Positions 50,982 to 61,413 are shown, counted from the stretch's first letter. The stretch is DNA of 64,000 nt from Flavisolibacter nicotianae (GCF_003628535.1 NZ_RBCI01000015.1:57307-121306), one strand, 5' to 3'. The notes: generated from the letters alone by a model not told the origin. A program made the numbers and translations.

Positions 50982-52079
50982 ATGAGCAGGAAAGGAAAAG
51001 TTTTGGTAGCCATGAGCGGCGGTATCGATAGCACGGTGACAGCTTTGATGCTTCACCAGCAGGGCTACGAGGTTGTGGGCATCACCATGAAAACATGGGA
51101 TTACGCGGCCAGTGGCGGTTCGAAAAAGGAAACCGGTTGTTGCAACCTCGACTCGTTTAACGATGCCCGCATGGCGGCAGTACAGCACGGCTTTCCGCAC
51201 TACATTCTCGACATCCGCGAAGAGTTTGGCTCTTTTGTCGTGGAAAATTTTGTTGATGAATACCTGGCCGGCCGCACGCCAAATCCCTGTGTGCTGTGCA
51301 ACACGCACATCAAATGGCGGGCTTTGCTGAAACGTGCCGACGCACTCGGTTGCGAGTTCATCGCTACCGGCCACTATGCGCAGGTGCGCCAGCACGACAA
51401 CGGCCGCTTCGTGATCAGCAAGGGCGTTGACGAAACCAAAGACCAGAGCTACGTGCTGTGGGGCCTGCAACAGGACCTGCTTTCGCGTACGCTGCTGCCG
51501 CTGGGCCCTTACAGAAAAACGGAGATTCGCCAGATGGCCGAGGATTTCGGCTACCCCGAACTGGCCAAAAAAAGCGAGAGCTACGAGATTTGCTTTGTTC
51601 CCGACAACGACTACCGCGGCTTCCTGAAACGCAAGGTAGAAGGATTGGAAGAGCAGGTTGCCGGCGGATCGTTCGTGGACAAGGAAGGAAACATCCTGGG
51701 ACAGCACAAAGGCTACCCCTTCTATACCATCGGTCAGCGCAAAGGCCTTGACATTACGTTTGGCAAACCGGTTTATGTAACAGCCATCAATCCTGATACC
51801 AACACAGTTGTTTTGGGCGATGAAGAAGACCTGGAAAAAGAAGACATGCGGGTGGCAAAAATCAACTGGATCAAATACGATGGCTTGCAGGAGCCAATGG
51901 AGGCGCTGACCAAAATCCGCTACAAAGACAAAGGCTCCTTTTCCGTACTGACACCATCGGGAATCGGCGATGTATCCGTTCGCTTTTTCGAGAAAGCCAA
52001 AGGCATCGCTCCGGGTCAAAGCGCCGTCTTTTACGAAGGCGACGATGTGATCGGCGGTGGCATTATTCAGCGCGGTTAG
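50982..52079 (+). CDS. mnmA: tRNA 2-thiouridine(34) synthase MnmA
   Basis: 365 residues. It adds sulfur to U34 of tRNA(Lys/Glu/Gln). P-loop-like AMSGGIDSTVTALMLHQQ at the start, GRTPNPCVLCNTHIKW with the first catalytic Cys, ATGHYAQVR, KDQSYVLWGLQ and YEICFVPDNDYRGFL with the second Cys. The C-terminal domain carries GQRKGLDI. ATG 50982 (MSRKGKVLVAMSGG) is the family start; the frame extends 13 codons upstream but through the -7 element. Complete, standard length. Its 3' side is a dispersed inverted repeat. Confidence 0.96.
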   Translation: MSRKGKVLVAMSGGIDSTVTALMLHQQGYEVVGITMKTWDYAASGGSKKETGCCNLDSFNDARMAAVQHGFPHYILDIREEFGSFVVENFVDEYLAGRTPNPCVLCNTHIKWRALLKRADALGCEFIATGHYAQVRQHDNGRFVISKGVDETKDQSYVLWGLQQDLLSRTLLPLGPYRKTEIRQMAEDFGYPELAKKSESYEICFVPDNDYRGFLKRKVEGLEEQVAGGSFVDKEGNILGQHKGYPFYTIGQRKGLDITFGKPVYVTAINPDTNTVVLGDEEDLEKEDMRVAKINWIKYDGLQEPMEALTKIRYKDKGSFSVLTPSGIGDVSVRFFEKAKGIAPGQSAVFYEGDDVIGGGIIQRG

Positions 52080-52092
52080 GTAGCTGGTAGTA

Positions 52093-52180
52093 GATATTGG
52101 GATATTGAGATAGTAAGATATTGAATGGATTTTCATGAGGCAGTCATAATGCATACCCACTATCTAATATCCCAATATTC
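52093..52180. repeat. Dispersed GATATTG-type inverted repeat, copy B
   Basis: Left arm 52093-52114 (GATATTGGGATATTGAGATA core) and right arm 52159-52180 (reverse complement with one mismatch and one indel) flank about 44 nt. The word at 52101-52124 matches copy A at 30742 in 21 of 24 bases. It lies between mnmA and the lipoprotein gene. Confidence 0.7.
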
Positions 52181-52269
52181 TTGTCCCGCTCTCTACCTAT
52201 TCAGTTTTTCTCTACTTTAGTGCCGCCTCTATTTAATGGCAACCAATCTCCATGAATACGTCTGCATTG

Positions 52270-53028
52270 ATGAAAACAACCCGACTGCTCCCCCTTCTTG
52301 CCTTGTTTTTACTTGCCAGTTGTAAAAAAGAAAGCGAAAGCCTTCAGTCTGAAGCAGTTTCCGACTACCTGCCTGCACAAACGGGCAAATACAGGATTTA
52401 CCGGCTTGACTCCACTTTGTTTACCAGTTTTGGAACGGTAACAACGGTCCGTTCCTACCAGGAAAAACACCTGGTGGACCAATCCATCACCGACGCCGCA
52501 GGACGTCCCGCCTACCGTGTGTTCCGCTATCTCCGCGATGCAGCAGGTACTGAAGGATGGCAGGCAGCCGGTTCCTATGCGATTGTGCCGGGAACCGCCA
52601 GCGTGGAAGTGGTGGAAAACAACCTGCGCTTTGTAAAGCTGACGTCGCCCATTAGCCAGGACAAAACCTGGAAGGGCAACCGCTACTTGCCGGCCGATCC
52701 GTATAGCGCATTTTACGGGTTTAGCAATGACGATAACATGGCGGACTGGGATTATACCTATACCGGTACCGGCGAAACCCTGACACTGAACGGCCAGACC
52801 TACAACGACGTGCTCACCGTGCAGGAGGCAGATGAAAGCGTCAATGCCCCCGTGACACAACCGTCGGCCTATGGATATATGAACTACGCCGTGGACAAAT
52901 ATGCAAAAGGACTCGGCCTGGTTTACCAGGAGCTGACCATGTGGGAATACCAGCCCAATACCACCAGTGGCGGCAATGGTTACAAAACCGGCTTTGGCGT
53001 AAAACGTTCCCTGATCGATCACAATTAA
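52270..53028 (+). CDS. Uncharacterised lipoprotein
   Basis: 252 residues from ATG 52270. Signal peptide MKTTRLLPLLALFLLASCKK with lipobox LLASC; Cys 18 would be lipidated. The mature part is beta-rich (LPAQTGKYRIYRLDSTLFTS, GETLTLNGQTYNDVLTVQEA) and has no recognised domain. An upstream ATG adds six residues. It is followed after 3 bp by the T9SS subtilase gene, so they are co-transcribed. Surface-exposed location is likely in Bacteroidota (inference). Confidence 0.8.
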   Translation: MKTTRLLPLLALFLLASCKKESESLQSEAVSDYLPAQTGKYRIYRLDSTLFTSFGTVTTVRSYQEKHLVDQSITDAAGRPAYRVFRYLRDAAGTEGWQAAGSYAIVPGTASVEVVENNLRFVKLTSPISQDKTWKGNRYLPADPYSAFYGFSNDDNMADWDYTYTGTGETLTLNGQTYNDVLTVQEADESVNAPVTQPSAYGYMNYAVDKYAKGLGLVYQELTMWEYQPNTTSGGNGYKTGFGVKRSLIDHN

Positions 53029-53031
53029 CAC

Positions 53032-55026
53032 ATGAAACAATTCCTGGTTTCGCTGCTGATCCTGACAGCAGCCGCAAGCAATGCCCAATCGTACGGCCGG
53101 TACATTGTCCGGTTCAAAAACAAGGCAACCACGCCTTATGCCATTGCCAACCCGTTACCCTACCTTTCGCAACGGGCCATCGACCGCAGAACAACGTACA
53201 ACATTGCCATCGACAGCACCGACCTGCCTGTGACATCGCGCTATATCGACAGTGTTCGCCTCGCCGGCGCGGTCACCATCCTGAATGTTTCGCGGTGGCT
53301 GAACCAGGTTTCCATTCAAACCAACGATGCAGCGGCACTGGCAAAAATTGCCTCGTTTGCCTTTGTGGAAAGAACAGCGCCGATTGCCGCAAAGCGGGTC
53401 GGGGACAGTGGAAAAGAAGGCATACAGGCAAAACGCTTCTCCAATCGAAAACTGAAAAAAGCACGCCATTTCAAGCCTGCAGCTGATTATTTCAATTACG
53501 GTTCGTCCTTTCCGCAAATCCATATTCACAACGGCGAGTTCCTGCACAACATTGGCCTGCGCGGCCAGGGTATGGTCATTGGCATGATCGACGCCGGCTT
53601 TTATCACTACACGACGCTGAAAGCATTTGACAGCGTAAACCAGAATGGCCAGGTGCTGGGGGTCTACGATTTTGTGGCCAAAGACAACAGCGTAATCGAA
53701 GACCATACACACGGCATGCAATGTTTTTCGGTGATCGCGGCCAACGTGCCCGGACAATTTGTAGGATCGGCGCCCAAGGCCGGTTTTTACCTGTTTCGCA
53801 GCGAAGACGCCGCGTCGGAATACCCGATCGAAGAGCACAACTGGGTGTGTGCGGCCGAACGGGTAGACAGTGCCGGCGGCGACGTGATTTCGTCTTCGCT
53901 TGGCTACAACACCTTCGATGATGCGTCATTCAATCATACCTATGCAGACCTGAACGGCAATACGACCATGGCAGCCATCGGCGCCGACCTGGCAGCCAAA
54001 AAAGGAATTTTGGTGCTGAACTCCGCAGGCAATGAAGGCGCCGGTAGCTGGGGGAAGATCGTTACGCCGGCCGACGGAGACAGTGTACTGGCAGTCGGTG
54101 CGGTGAGTGCCTCCGGGATACCCGGTTCATTTTCCAGCCGCGGTCCTTCAGCCGATGGGCAGGTGAAGCCGGATGTTGCATCGGTTGGCGTGAACGCGGT
54201 GGTACAAACGGCGTCGAATACAATCGGCACCAACAACGGCACTTCGTTTTCCTGTCCCAACATGGCAGGCCTTGCAACCTGCCTCTGGCAGGGCTTCCGG
54301 GAGTTCAACAACATGCGCATCGTGAAAGCGATCCAGCAGGCCGGCGACCGGGTAACAACACCCAACGACACAACAGGCTACGGCATTCCCGACATGGTAA
54401 AAGCCACGCTGCTTTTGCTGAAAGATTTTTCTTCGGCCACCGCCACCACGTCGGCCTGCAAAACCTCGCTGGCCTGGACCAGCAAGGACGCCAAGGGCAT
54501 GCGGTACGAAATTGAACGCAAAGCACCGGGAGAGACAGCCTTTTCCAAAATCGGCGAAAAAGCAGCCGCCGGAACGATCTTTGGAACACAGCACTACCAG
54601 TTTACCGACAGTCTGATCAACATACAGGCCGGCACCCTTACCTACCGCATCCGGCAGTGGGCAGATACGGCGTCTAGTGTAGCGCAGGGCGCGGATTACA
54701 TCGATACGGTTTCCGTTGTTTTGGCCAGCAGTTGCATCACCACGCCGGTCACCAATGTTCCGGTCAGTGCGGAAGAATTCGTGGTATCCCCCAACCCCGC
54801 CATCGACCAGATTCGCTGCCGGCTCACGACCACCTATCCCATCCCGCAACTCACGCTTCGCCTGGTCGACAGCAAAGGAGCCATCGTGCAGGTTGTGCAC
54901 ACGTCGAAATTGTCGGGAACAGCGACTTTTGAACTCCCGCTACGCCAACTGGCTAAGGGAAGCTATTACGTGGCCGCATACAACGGAGAGAAACGCATTG
55001 CCACAAAAGAATTCATGAAGTTGTAA
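53032..55026 (+). CDS. Subtilisin-like S8 serine protease with T9SS sorting domain
   Basis: 664 residues. Signal peptide (MKQFLVSLLILTAAASNAQ), a propeptide-like region to about 170, then the subtilase domain: catalytic Asp in GMIDAGFYHYTT, His in EDHTHGMQCFSVIAANVPG, and Ser in NGTSFSCPNMAGLATCLW. The C-terminal 80 residues form a type A T9SS sorting domain (EFVVSPNPAIDQIRCRLTTT, RLVDSKGAIVQ, KGSYYVAAYNGEKRIATKEF). It is exported to the outside or anchored to the surface. Co-transcribed with the preceding lipoprotein. Its stop overlaps the stop of the rsmB-like gene by 14 bp. Confidence 0.95.
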   Translation: MKQFLVSLLILTAAASNAQSYGRYIVRFKNKATTPYAIANPLPYLSQRAIDRRTTYNIAIDSTDLPVTSRYIDSVRLAGAVTILNVSRWLNQVSIQTNDAAALAKIASFAFVERTAPIAAKRVGDSGKEGIQAKRFSNRKLKKARHFKPAADYFNYGSSFPQIHIHNGEFLHNIGLRGQGMVIGMIDAGFYHYTTLKAFDSVNQNGQVLGVYDFVAKDNSVIEDHTHGMQCFSVIAANVPGQFVGSAPKAGFYLFRSEDAASEYPIEEHNWVCAAERVDSAGGDVISSSLGYNTFDDASFNHTYADLNGNTTMAAIGADLAAKKGILVLNSAGNEGAGSWGKIVTPADGDSVLAVGAVSASGIPGSFSSRGPSADGQVKPDVASVGVNAVVQTASNTIGTNNGTSFSCPNMAGLATCLWQGFREFNNMRIVKAIQQAGDRVTTPNDTTGYGIPDMVKATLLLLKDFSSATATTSACKTSLAWTSKDAKGMRYEIERKAPGETAFSKIGEKAAAGTIFGTQHYQFTDSLINIQAGTLTYRIRQWADTASSVAQGADYIDTVSVVLASSCITTPVTNVPVSAEEFVVSPNPAIDQIRCRLTTTYPIPQLTLRLVDSKGAIVQVVHTSKLSGTATFELPLRQLAKGSYYVAAYNGEKRIATKEFMKL

Positions 55027-56167
55027 ACAAGGCAGCAAACAGCGTGTCGCCTTTTTTTTCATAGCCGGTAAAATACTGCTGCGAGAGCACCTGCAGTCCT
55101 GCGTGTTGTTGCAGGTAGGCCACGACAGATTCATTTTCTTTCCGGAAAACAGAACAGGTGATGTAAAGGAAATAGCCTTTGGGTTGCAGGTATTTACTTG
55201 CGTTCAGGGCTATACGTTTTTGCAGGTCGGCGTAGGTGTCAATTTTTTCATTTGGGAAAAATGAAAGCTGTTCCGGCGTTCGTCCCCACGTACCCGAGCC
55301 GCTGCAAGGCGCGTCGCAAAGGATGATGTCGAATTTTTGCCGCAGGGAAAACCGCGGCGATGAAACATCGGCAACAAAGGTGCGGTCGGCTGCAACGCCG
55401 GCCCGTTTCAGGCGGTTGCGCAGGTTGAAAAGAATGCTTTCGCGGATGTCGCTGGCCGTGATCCGGAGGCGGGGAAAGGTGTCGTGCAGGAGGATGGTTT
55501 TTCCTCCGCTGGCCGCACAGCAGTCCCACGCAGTGGCCGGTGAAGGAAGGCTGGGTACCTGTTGCTGAAGCGGTTGCAAAACCTGCTGCGAACTGATATC
55601 CTGTACGACGGCTTCTTCATCCAGGCGAATGATTTCATCCACCTTTGTCGTGTTGGCCATCCGCAGGCAGGAACCGTCCCCGGAAAAAGCAATACCGGCA
55701 GTTTGTAATTTTTGGTGGACTGCTTTCTCTTTTCCCGGCCGAATGCGCAGAAACAGGTCGGGCTGTTGTAAAAAAGAAAGCCGGAAGGCCTCCTGGTCAA
55801 TTGCCGGACTTAGTTCATCCGGAAAAGGAAAGATCGTGTCGTCGATCGAAGCGCCCAGAAATTGAAGTTTTTCCTGTAAAGATTGATCGGAGACCGCCTG
55901 CCATTCGGGCTTGCATTCCCTAACAAATGCACTGTTGCGATGGCAGAGCAACTGGGCTGCCAGCATTCGTTCTCCCCTTTCCTGCCAGGCAAAAGCGTTG
56001 CCCAGGCGGAAATAACAAAAACAAAGGTCTGCGATCAGCCGCCGGTCTTTGGATCCAAATTTTTTGTGCTGGCGAAAATGGTTTTTCAGCCAGGCGGCAA
56101 ACGGAATATCCCCGCTGTACTGCGCTAGGATTTCAACTGACGATTGCAAATAAGACTGTAGCCGCAT
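55013..56167 (-). CDS. RsmB/NOP family rRNA (cytosine-C5)-methyltransferase
   Basis: 384 residues. N-terminal RNA-binding helical part from MRLQSYLQSSVEILAQYS, then Rossmann methyltransferase: DCCAASGGKTILLHD SAM loop, ITASDIRESILFNL, catalytic CDAPCSGSGTWGRTPEQ and second Cys in YITCSVFRKENESVV. It would methylate C5 of a cytosine in 16S rRNA or another RNA; the exact site is not predictable. Starts at ATG 56167; the frame extends 13 codons but the family start fits here. Preceded by the terminator of the lipoprotein gene. Confidence 0.9.
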   Translation of the reverse strand: MRLQSYLQSSVEILAQYSGDIPFAAWLKNHFRQHKKFGSKDRRLIADLCFCYFRLGNAFAWQERGERMLAAQLLCHRNSAFVRECKPEWQAVSDQSLQEKLQFLGASIDDTIFPFPDELSPAIDQEAFRLSFLQQPDLFLRIRPGKEKAVHQKLQTAGIAFSGDGSCLRMANTTKVDEIIRLDEEAVVQDISSQQVLQPLQQQVPSLPSPATAWDCCAASGGKTILLHDTFPRLRITASDIRESILFNLRNRLKRAGVAADRTFVADVSSPRFSLRQKFDIILCDAPCSGSGTWGRTPEQLSFFPNEKIDTYADLQKRIALNASKYLQPKGYFLYITCSVFRKENESVVAYLQQHAGLQVLSQQYFTGYEKKGDTLFAALFTTS

Positions 56168-56184
56168 GGCAGGTTTGCTGAAAC

Positions 56185-56211
56185 AAAAAAGCGATTGCAG
56201 GTGCAATCGCT
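56185..56211 (-). terminator. Terminator after the lipoprotein gene at 56231
   Basis: Read leftward: AGCGATTGC-ACCT-GCAATCGCT, 9-bp perfect stem, then TTTTTT, just before the rsmB-like start. Confidence 0.85.
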
Positions 56212-56230
56212 CTTGTGAAAAACGTTTTCG

Positions 56231-57061
56231 TTATTGATAGTGATACGTAACGGTCGATGTTGAACTTCCCGAGGTATTCACACCGGTCGCCGGTTGGTTA
56301 TTGCTGTTGTAGGTATACGCCACCGATGTGATCGTGGTCGCCGCCGGTGACGTGGCAACAACGGTCTTTTTCGTGGCGTTGTTGGCCGAATAAAAATCAC
56401 CCATTCCCAACACCGGCGCATCGGCTGCAAACTGCATCGGGTTGACCTTCGTGTCAAATTCATACGTGGTGGTGGCGTCGAGGGTAAAGCCGGCGCCAAC
56501 ATCCGTGTAGGACTTGATAGTGGCCAGGTTGCTGCCGTTGTAGGTATACTCTTCTTTGGTATCGGGACTATAACCCGTGCCATCGTCAAAATACGTGATC
56601 ATCGTAACCAGCTTGCCCGATGCGTCGTAACTGTACACAATGCTGTCGGCAACGGGCTGTCCCATAAAGCTGTAGTGACTGACACCATAAATGTATTGGG
56701 ACTTTGCATTGTCGATGACAAAATTCATCACCAGGCTGTCATCCAAACCGATTTGCGGAAAGATGCTTGAAATCGTAGTTAGCGAGGTGATAAGATTGGC
56801 CGAATTGCGTTTGATCTTCGACTGCAAATCGAATGACTGTCCGTTGACCGTTCCGTCATCGGTGATCTCTGAAAGAACAGCGCCGCTGTAAACGAAATTG
56901 GTTGTTGTGGAATCAGTTCCGGCACGGACACCCATTTGGACCAGTTTTGCAGCGCCGCCACCTGATGCAGGCGTGCCGTTGCCGTTTTCAAGGCTTGGTT
57001 CTTTGGTGCAGGCTGTCAGTAAAAGGGCTACAACCGGAAATGCGATCAGCAGATTTTTCAT
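56231..57061 (-). CDS. Uncharacterised lipoprotein, possible YD-like/DUF4595-type repeats
   Basis: 276 residues. Signal peptide MKNLLIAFPVVALLLTACTK with lipobox LLTAC. The body has repeated strand motifs of the form YTYNGSNLATIKSY, YSYDASGKLVTMITYFDDG and YTYNSNNQPATGVN, as in Bacteroidota DUF4595-like lipoproteins or short YD repeats. Function unknown. Transcribed leftward, ending in a terminator; upstream of it is odhB's stop, so it is probably independently transcribed. Confidence 0.75.
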   Translation of the reverse strand: MKNLLIAFPVVALLLTACTKEPSLENGNGTPASGGGAAKLVQMGVRAGTDSTTTNFVYSGAVLSEITDDGTVNGQSFDLQSKIKRNSANLITSLTTISSIFPQIGLDDSLVMNFVIDNAKSQYIYGVSHYSFMGQPVADSIVYSYDASGKLVTMITYFDDGTGYSPDTKEEYTYNGSNLATIKSYTDVGAGFTLDATTTYEFDTKVNPMQFAADAPVLGMGDFYSANNATKKTVVATSPAATTITSVAYTYNSNNQPATGVNTSGSSTSTVTYHYQ

Positions 57062-57132
57062 TGAACGAGTATTATTAGCAATAAGATACGTTTCTACACA
57101 ATTCTGTGTTAACGTAACGCTGCGGTGGAATG

Positions 57133-58374
57133 TTATATTTCCAGCAATGTTTTTACCGGGTCTTTGCCGATCAGCAACAGCTCAGGGTTTTCGAGAAGTT
57201 CTTTTACCCGCACCAGGAAGGACACCGACTCCCGTCCGTCGATGATGCGGTGGTCGTAACTCAGGGCCACATACATCATGGGCCGTACCACCACCTGCCC
57301 GTCTACCACTACCGGACGCTCCTGGATTTTGTGCATACCCAGGATTGCCGATTGCGGGATATTGATGATCGGCGTACTCAGAAGCGAGCCAAACACGCCT
57401 CCGTTGGTAATGGTGAAAGTTCCGCCCTGCATTTCTTCAAGGGCCAGTTTGTTTTCCCGTGCCTTTGTGGCCAGCTCGACCACTTTCTTCTCTATTTCGG
57501 CCATGCTCAGGCTTTCGGCGTTTCGGATAACGGGCACCACCAGTCCTTTGGGTGCAGATACGGCAATGGAGATATCGCAATAGTTGTGATAAACGATCGA
57601 GTCGCCGTCGATATAGGCATTCACGGCCGGCCATTCGGCCAGTGCATAACAAACGGCTTTGGTAAAGAAGGACATAAAGCCAAGGTTCACGGCGTGCTTC
57701 TCTTTGAACTTGTCTTTGTTGGCGGCCCGGATGGCCATGATGCGACTCATGTCTACTTCGTTGAAGGTCGTGAGCATAGCCGTGGTGTTTTTGGCTTCTA
57801 CCAGGCGACGGCTAACCGTCTTCCGGAGATTGCTCATCTTTTCGCGGCCTTCCGTGCGGTTGAACAGTTCAACACCGGGCTTGCGGCCGGGATGCTCCAG
57901 CGCATGCAGCACGTCTTCTTTCAGGATCTTCCCGTTATAGCCACTCGGCTGGATATTTTTCGGATCGACTTTTTTATCTGCAATGATTGCAGAAGCAACG
58001 GGAGTTGCTTTTACATCAGCTTGGGGTTGGGCCGACGGCGCTGCAGCCTGGGCTGCCGGTTGCGCTTCCTGCTTCGCCGGTTCGGGCTTGCTTTCCGCTT
58101 TGGGAGCAGCGGCAGGAGCAGCCGCGCCTTCCGGTTTGGCGGCTGTTTCATCAATCTGCGCCACGGTATCGCCAATATTCAGGGTGTCGCCTTCCTTGCC
58201 AACCGTTTTCAAAACGCCTGCCTGTTCCGCATTGAGTTCAAAAGTGGCTTTTTCACTTTCCAGTTCGGCAATTACTTCATCACGCTCTACATAATCACCA
58301 TCAGCCTTCAGCCATTTCACCAATGTGACTTCGTTAATAGATTCGCCTACAGTCGGGACTTTAATTTCAATCAT
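57133..58374 (-). CDS. odhB: 2-oxoglutarate dehydrogenase E2 (dihydrolipoyl succinyltransferase)
   Basis: 413 residues from ATG 58374. Lipoyl domain about 1-75 with ESEKATFEL (lipoylated Lys), an Ala/Pro-rich linker about 85-145, E3-binding segment [20 protein letters not shown] and the catalytic domain with [20 protein letters not shown] and active-site [16 protein letters not shown]. It carries succinyl groups to CoA in the 2-oxoglutarate dehydrogenase complex of the TCA cycle. It follows odhA after a 110-bp gap that contains a terminator-like hairpin. The E3 lipoamide dehydrogenase is not in this window. Confidence 0.95.
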   Translation of the reverse strand: MIEIKVPTVGESINEVTLVKWLKADGDYVERDEVIAELESEKATFELNAEQAGVLKTVGKEGDTLNIGDTVAQIDETAAKPEGAAAPAAAPKAESKPEPAKQEAQPAAQAAAPSAQPQADVKATPVASAIIADKKVDPKNIQPSGYNGKILKEDVLHALEHPGRKPGVELFNRTEGREKMSNLRKTVSRRLVEAKNTTAMLTTFNEVDMSRIMAIRAANKDKFKEKHAVNLGFMSFFTKAVCYALAEWPAVNAYIDGDSIVYHNYCDISIAVSAPKGLVVPVIRNAESLSMAEIEKKVVELATKARENKLALEEMQGGTFTITNGGVFGSLLSTPIINIPQSAILGMHKIQERPVVVDGQVVVRPMMYVALSYDHRIIDGRESVSFLVRVKELLENPELLLIGKDPVKTLLEI

Positions 58375-58432
58375 TGCTATCGTTTGAAGTGGAGCAAATT
58401 TCGGATAAAATAGGTTATTACAAGGGATAAGG

Positions 58433-58463
58433 AAAAAGGAGAGGCAGTTGTTGCGGCCTCTCC
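58433..58463 (-). terminator. Terminator-like hairpin between odhA and odhB
   Basis: Read leftward: GGAGAGGC-10 nt-GCCTCTCC then TTTTT. It lies 21 bp past the odhA stop and 60 bp before the odhB start, so it may attenuate odhB expression or end a separate transcript. Confidence 0.7.
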
Positions 58464-58483
58464 TGTCTATTTCTGTTGTTGCA

Positions 58484-61249
58484 TCAAATGGTAAATGCTG
58501 TTTCCACGATCTCGGCCTGTTCCTGTGCATGCACCTTGGAATAACCGCTTGCCGTGGCCGCACTGGGCTGCCGGCTGATGATACCGTAGTTGATACTTTT
58601 CAGGTTCATCTGCATAAAGCTGGCAGCACCCATGTTCAGCGGTTCTTCCTGTACCCAGAACCAGGTGGCCTTGCTGTATTTTTTGTGTAAAGCTTCCAGT
58701 TGCTTGTAGGGCAAAGGATAGAGTTGCTCCACGCGAACGATGGCGACGTCTGTCCGGTTGTCTTTTTGCTGCCGGTCGGCAAGGTCGTAATACACTTTGC
58801 CGCTGCAGAACAAGACTTTTTTCACGTCACCGGCCTCCTTCACAAAGGCATCGTCAATCACTTCTTTAAAGCGGCTGCTGCCGGTAAATTCGCTGACATG
58901 CGAATAGGTAGCAGGCAAACGGAGATTGGCTTTGGGCGAGAAGTTGACCAGCGGTTTGCGGAACGGCCAGGTAAGCTGGCGACGCATCACATGGAAAAAA
59001 TTCGCGGCCGTGGTAATGTTTGTCACCACCATGTTTAATTCTGCACAAAGCTGCAGGAAGCGCTCCAGTCGTGCGCTGCTGTGTTCGGGACCCTGCCCCT
59101 CATATCCGTGCGGCAACAACATGACCACGCCGTCCATGCGCTGCCATTTTTGTTCGGCAGAGGCAATGAACTGGTCGATGATGATCTGTGCACCGTTGGC
59201 AAAATCGCCAAACTGCGCTTCCCAGATCACAAGGTTGTTGGGATTGGCGAGAGCATAACCGTATTCAAAACCCAAAACGGCATATTCGCTCAGTAGCGAA
59301 TTGTAGATTCGCAGTTGGCCCTGGCCTTCCTGGAAATGATTCAACCGGTTGTATTCCTGGTTGTTTGTTTCGTCATAGATCACCGCGTGCCGATGGGAAA
59401 AGGTTCCCCGCTTCACATCCTGCCCGCTCATCCGGATATCCTTGTTTTCGACAAGAAGACTGCTGTAGCCCAGTAATTCACCGGTTGCCCAGTCTACCTT
59501 TTGGTCTGTTTCGAATAATTTGAGTTTATCCTGCAGAAGCTTGTCCACTTTGCGCAGCGGCTTAAAGCCTTCCGGATAGCGCATCAGTCCTGTAAACAGT
59601 TTCTGAAACGCGTCTTCACTGATGGCTGTGATCGGCGACTGGTCAAAGTCTCCTTCCGCCGCCCGGCGCAGGCTTTTCCACCACAATTCGGGTTGCTGGT
59701 AATTATAGGGAAGGGGGTTTTGCTTTACTTCATCGAGCCGTTCCTGCAAATCGCTCCAGAATTTCTTCTCCATGTCCTTCGCGAGTTGCTGTGCATCGGC
59801 TTCGCCATTCTGCAACAGGTATTGCACATAGGTTTCCCGCGGGTTGGCGTGCTTTTCAATCAGCGAGTAAAGCTGGGGTTGTGTAAACTTGGGATCGTCA
59901 CCCTCGTTGTGACCATGGCGGCGGTAGCACACCATGTCGACAAAAATATCAGCATTGAATTGCTGGCGGTAGCGGGTGGCGATTTCAACGCACTTGACCA
60001 CGGCTTCCGGGTCATCGCCATTCACATGCAACACGGGTGCCTGAACGGTGGCCGCGACAGACGTGCTGTAGTAAGAACTTCGTGCATCATCAAAGTCCGT
60101 GGTAAAACCAATCTGGTTATTGATGACAAAGTGAATGGTGCCGCCGGTATAAAAGCCATCCAGATCACTCATCTGGATCACCTCGTATACGATACCCTGC
60201 CCCGCAACCGATGCATCACCGTGGATCAAAATGGGCAGTACGGCATCGAATTCCGATTCGTAAAGGCAATCAGCCTTCGCCCGTGAATAGCCCAGAACCA
60301 CGGGATTGACAGCCTCCAGGTGTGAAGGATTTGGCGTCAGCTTCATGTGAAGCTTTTTGCCGGTCGGTGTTTCTATTTCGGAGGCGAAGCCGAGGTGGTA
60401 TTTCACGTCGCCGCTTCCCATCGTCTGATCAGGAATAGCGGTTCCTTCAAATTCGCTGAAGATCTGCTCGTAAGTTTTCCCCAGGATATTTGCCAGCACA
60501 TTCAATCGGCCGCGGTGCGCCATGCCAATGACAACTTCTTTCACACCGCTTTCGGCGCCGGTATTGATGATGCTGTCCAGCGCTGCAATTGCCGTTTCGC
60601 CGCCTTCGAGAGAAAAACGCTTCTGCCCGATGTATTTTGTATGAAGAAACTTCTCGAAGATGACGCCTTGATTTAGTTTTTCCAGGATCCGCTTTTGTGT
60701 TTGCAGCGGAACGGGCTCACCCAATTTGTTCTCCACCTCATTTTGCAGCCATGCCAGTCGGTCTTCCCGCAGTACATAGGCGTACTCGATCCCCACATGG
60801 CGGGTGTAAATCGCCTGCAATTTGTCCAATATCTGTTGCAAGGTGGCATTGGGCAGGCCAATGAACTGGCCGGCCACGAAACTGCGTGACAGGTCAGCAT
60901 CGGTCAGGCCGAAATATTTCAGGTCAAGGTTAGCGCCCCTGTCCTTTCGTTTTCGAATGGGGTTGGTAGTGGCCACCAGGTGGCCTTTATCGCGGTAGGC
61001 CTGGATCAGGCTGTAAACGGAAAATTCTTTCGCCAACTGAGCGCCATCCGGGGCTGTCCCGGCAACGGGCTGCGCAGCCACGGCAACAGCTTGTCCGTTA
61101 GGAGCCTGGCCGCTGCTAACAGCAAAATCGAAACCTTCGAAAAAGCGACGGAACTCCGGGTCAATGCTTTCCGGGTTTTTCACAAAATCCTGGTAAAGAC
61201 TTTCGATGTAGGATGGATGGGAATGCGTAATGAAACTAAAATCCTTCAT
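58484..61249 (-). CDS. odhA: 2-oxoglutarate dehydrogenase E1 component
   Basis: 921 residues. Thiamine-diphosphate-dependent decarboxylase of the TCA cycle. N-terminal [21 protein letters not shown]1o-specific motifs [49 protein letters not shown], and the C-terminal transketolase-like part with [22 protein letters not shown] 61249 is the family start; the frame is open a further 41 codons upstream, where it overlaps no gene but has no support. Transcribed leftward into odhB. Confidence 0.96.
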   Translation of the reverse strand: MKDFSFITHSHPSYIESLYQDFVKNPESIDPEFRRFFEGFDFAVSSGQAPNGQAVAVAAQPVAGTAPDGAQLAKEFSVYSLIQAYRDKGHLVATTNPIRKRKDRGANLDLKYFGLTDADLSRSFVAGQFIGLPNATLQQILDKLQAIYTRHVGIEYAYVLREDRLAWLQNEVENKLGEPVPLQTQKRILEKLNQGVIFEKFLHTKYIGQKRFSLEGGETAIAALDSIINTGAESGVKEVVIGMAHRGRLNVLANILGKTYEQIFSEFEGTAIPDQTMGSGDVKYHLGFASEIETPTGKKLHMKLTPNPSHLEAVNPVVLGYSRAKADCLYESEFDAVLPILIHGDASVAGQGIVYEVIQMSDLDGFYTGGTIHFVINNQIGFTTDFDDARSSYYSTSVAATVQAPVLHVNGDDPEAVVKCVEIATRYRQQFNADIFVDMVCYRRHGHNEGDDPKFTQPQLYSLIEKHANPRETYVQYLLQNGEADAQQLAKDMEKKFWSDLQERLDEVKQNPLPYNYQQPELWWKSLRRAAEGDFDQSPITAISEDAFQKLFTGLMRYPEGFKPLRKVDKLLQDKLKLFETDQKVDWATGELLGYSSLLVENKDIRMSGQDVKRGTFSHRHAVIYDETNNQEYNRLNHFQEGQGQLRIYNSLLSEYAVLGFEYGYALANPNNLVIWEAQFGDFANGAQIIIDQFIASAEQKWQRMDGVVMLLPHGYEGQGPEHSSARLERFLQLCAELNMVVTNITTAANFFHVMRRQLTWPFRKPLVNFSPKANLRLPATYSHVSEFTGSSRFKEVIDDAFVKEAGDVKKVLFCSGKVYYDLADRQQKDNRTDVAIVRVEQLYPLPYKQLEALHKKYSKATWFWVQEEPLNMGAASFMQMNLKSINYGIISRQPSAATASGYSKVHAQEQAEIVETAFTI

Positions 61250-61413
61250 GAGTGGAGAAATTTCGTTGGGATGGCAAATATACCGCCGAAGCGTTGATAA
61301 GTTTGCAGCGCAAAAGCAGAAATCCTGCGCCAGTGGGCAGGCAGCTTTTACAGGGTGCGTTTTGCTTAACAAAAAATTTCGACTTCAAGCTCCCGAATAT
61401 CGAATGTTTCCCC

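Noticed and set aside
50952..52160. 402-codon minus-strand open frame
   Set aside because: Antisense to mnmA, a clear housekeeping gene.
57130..58413. 427-codon plus-strand open frame
   Set aside because: Antisense to odhB; no domain.
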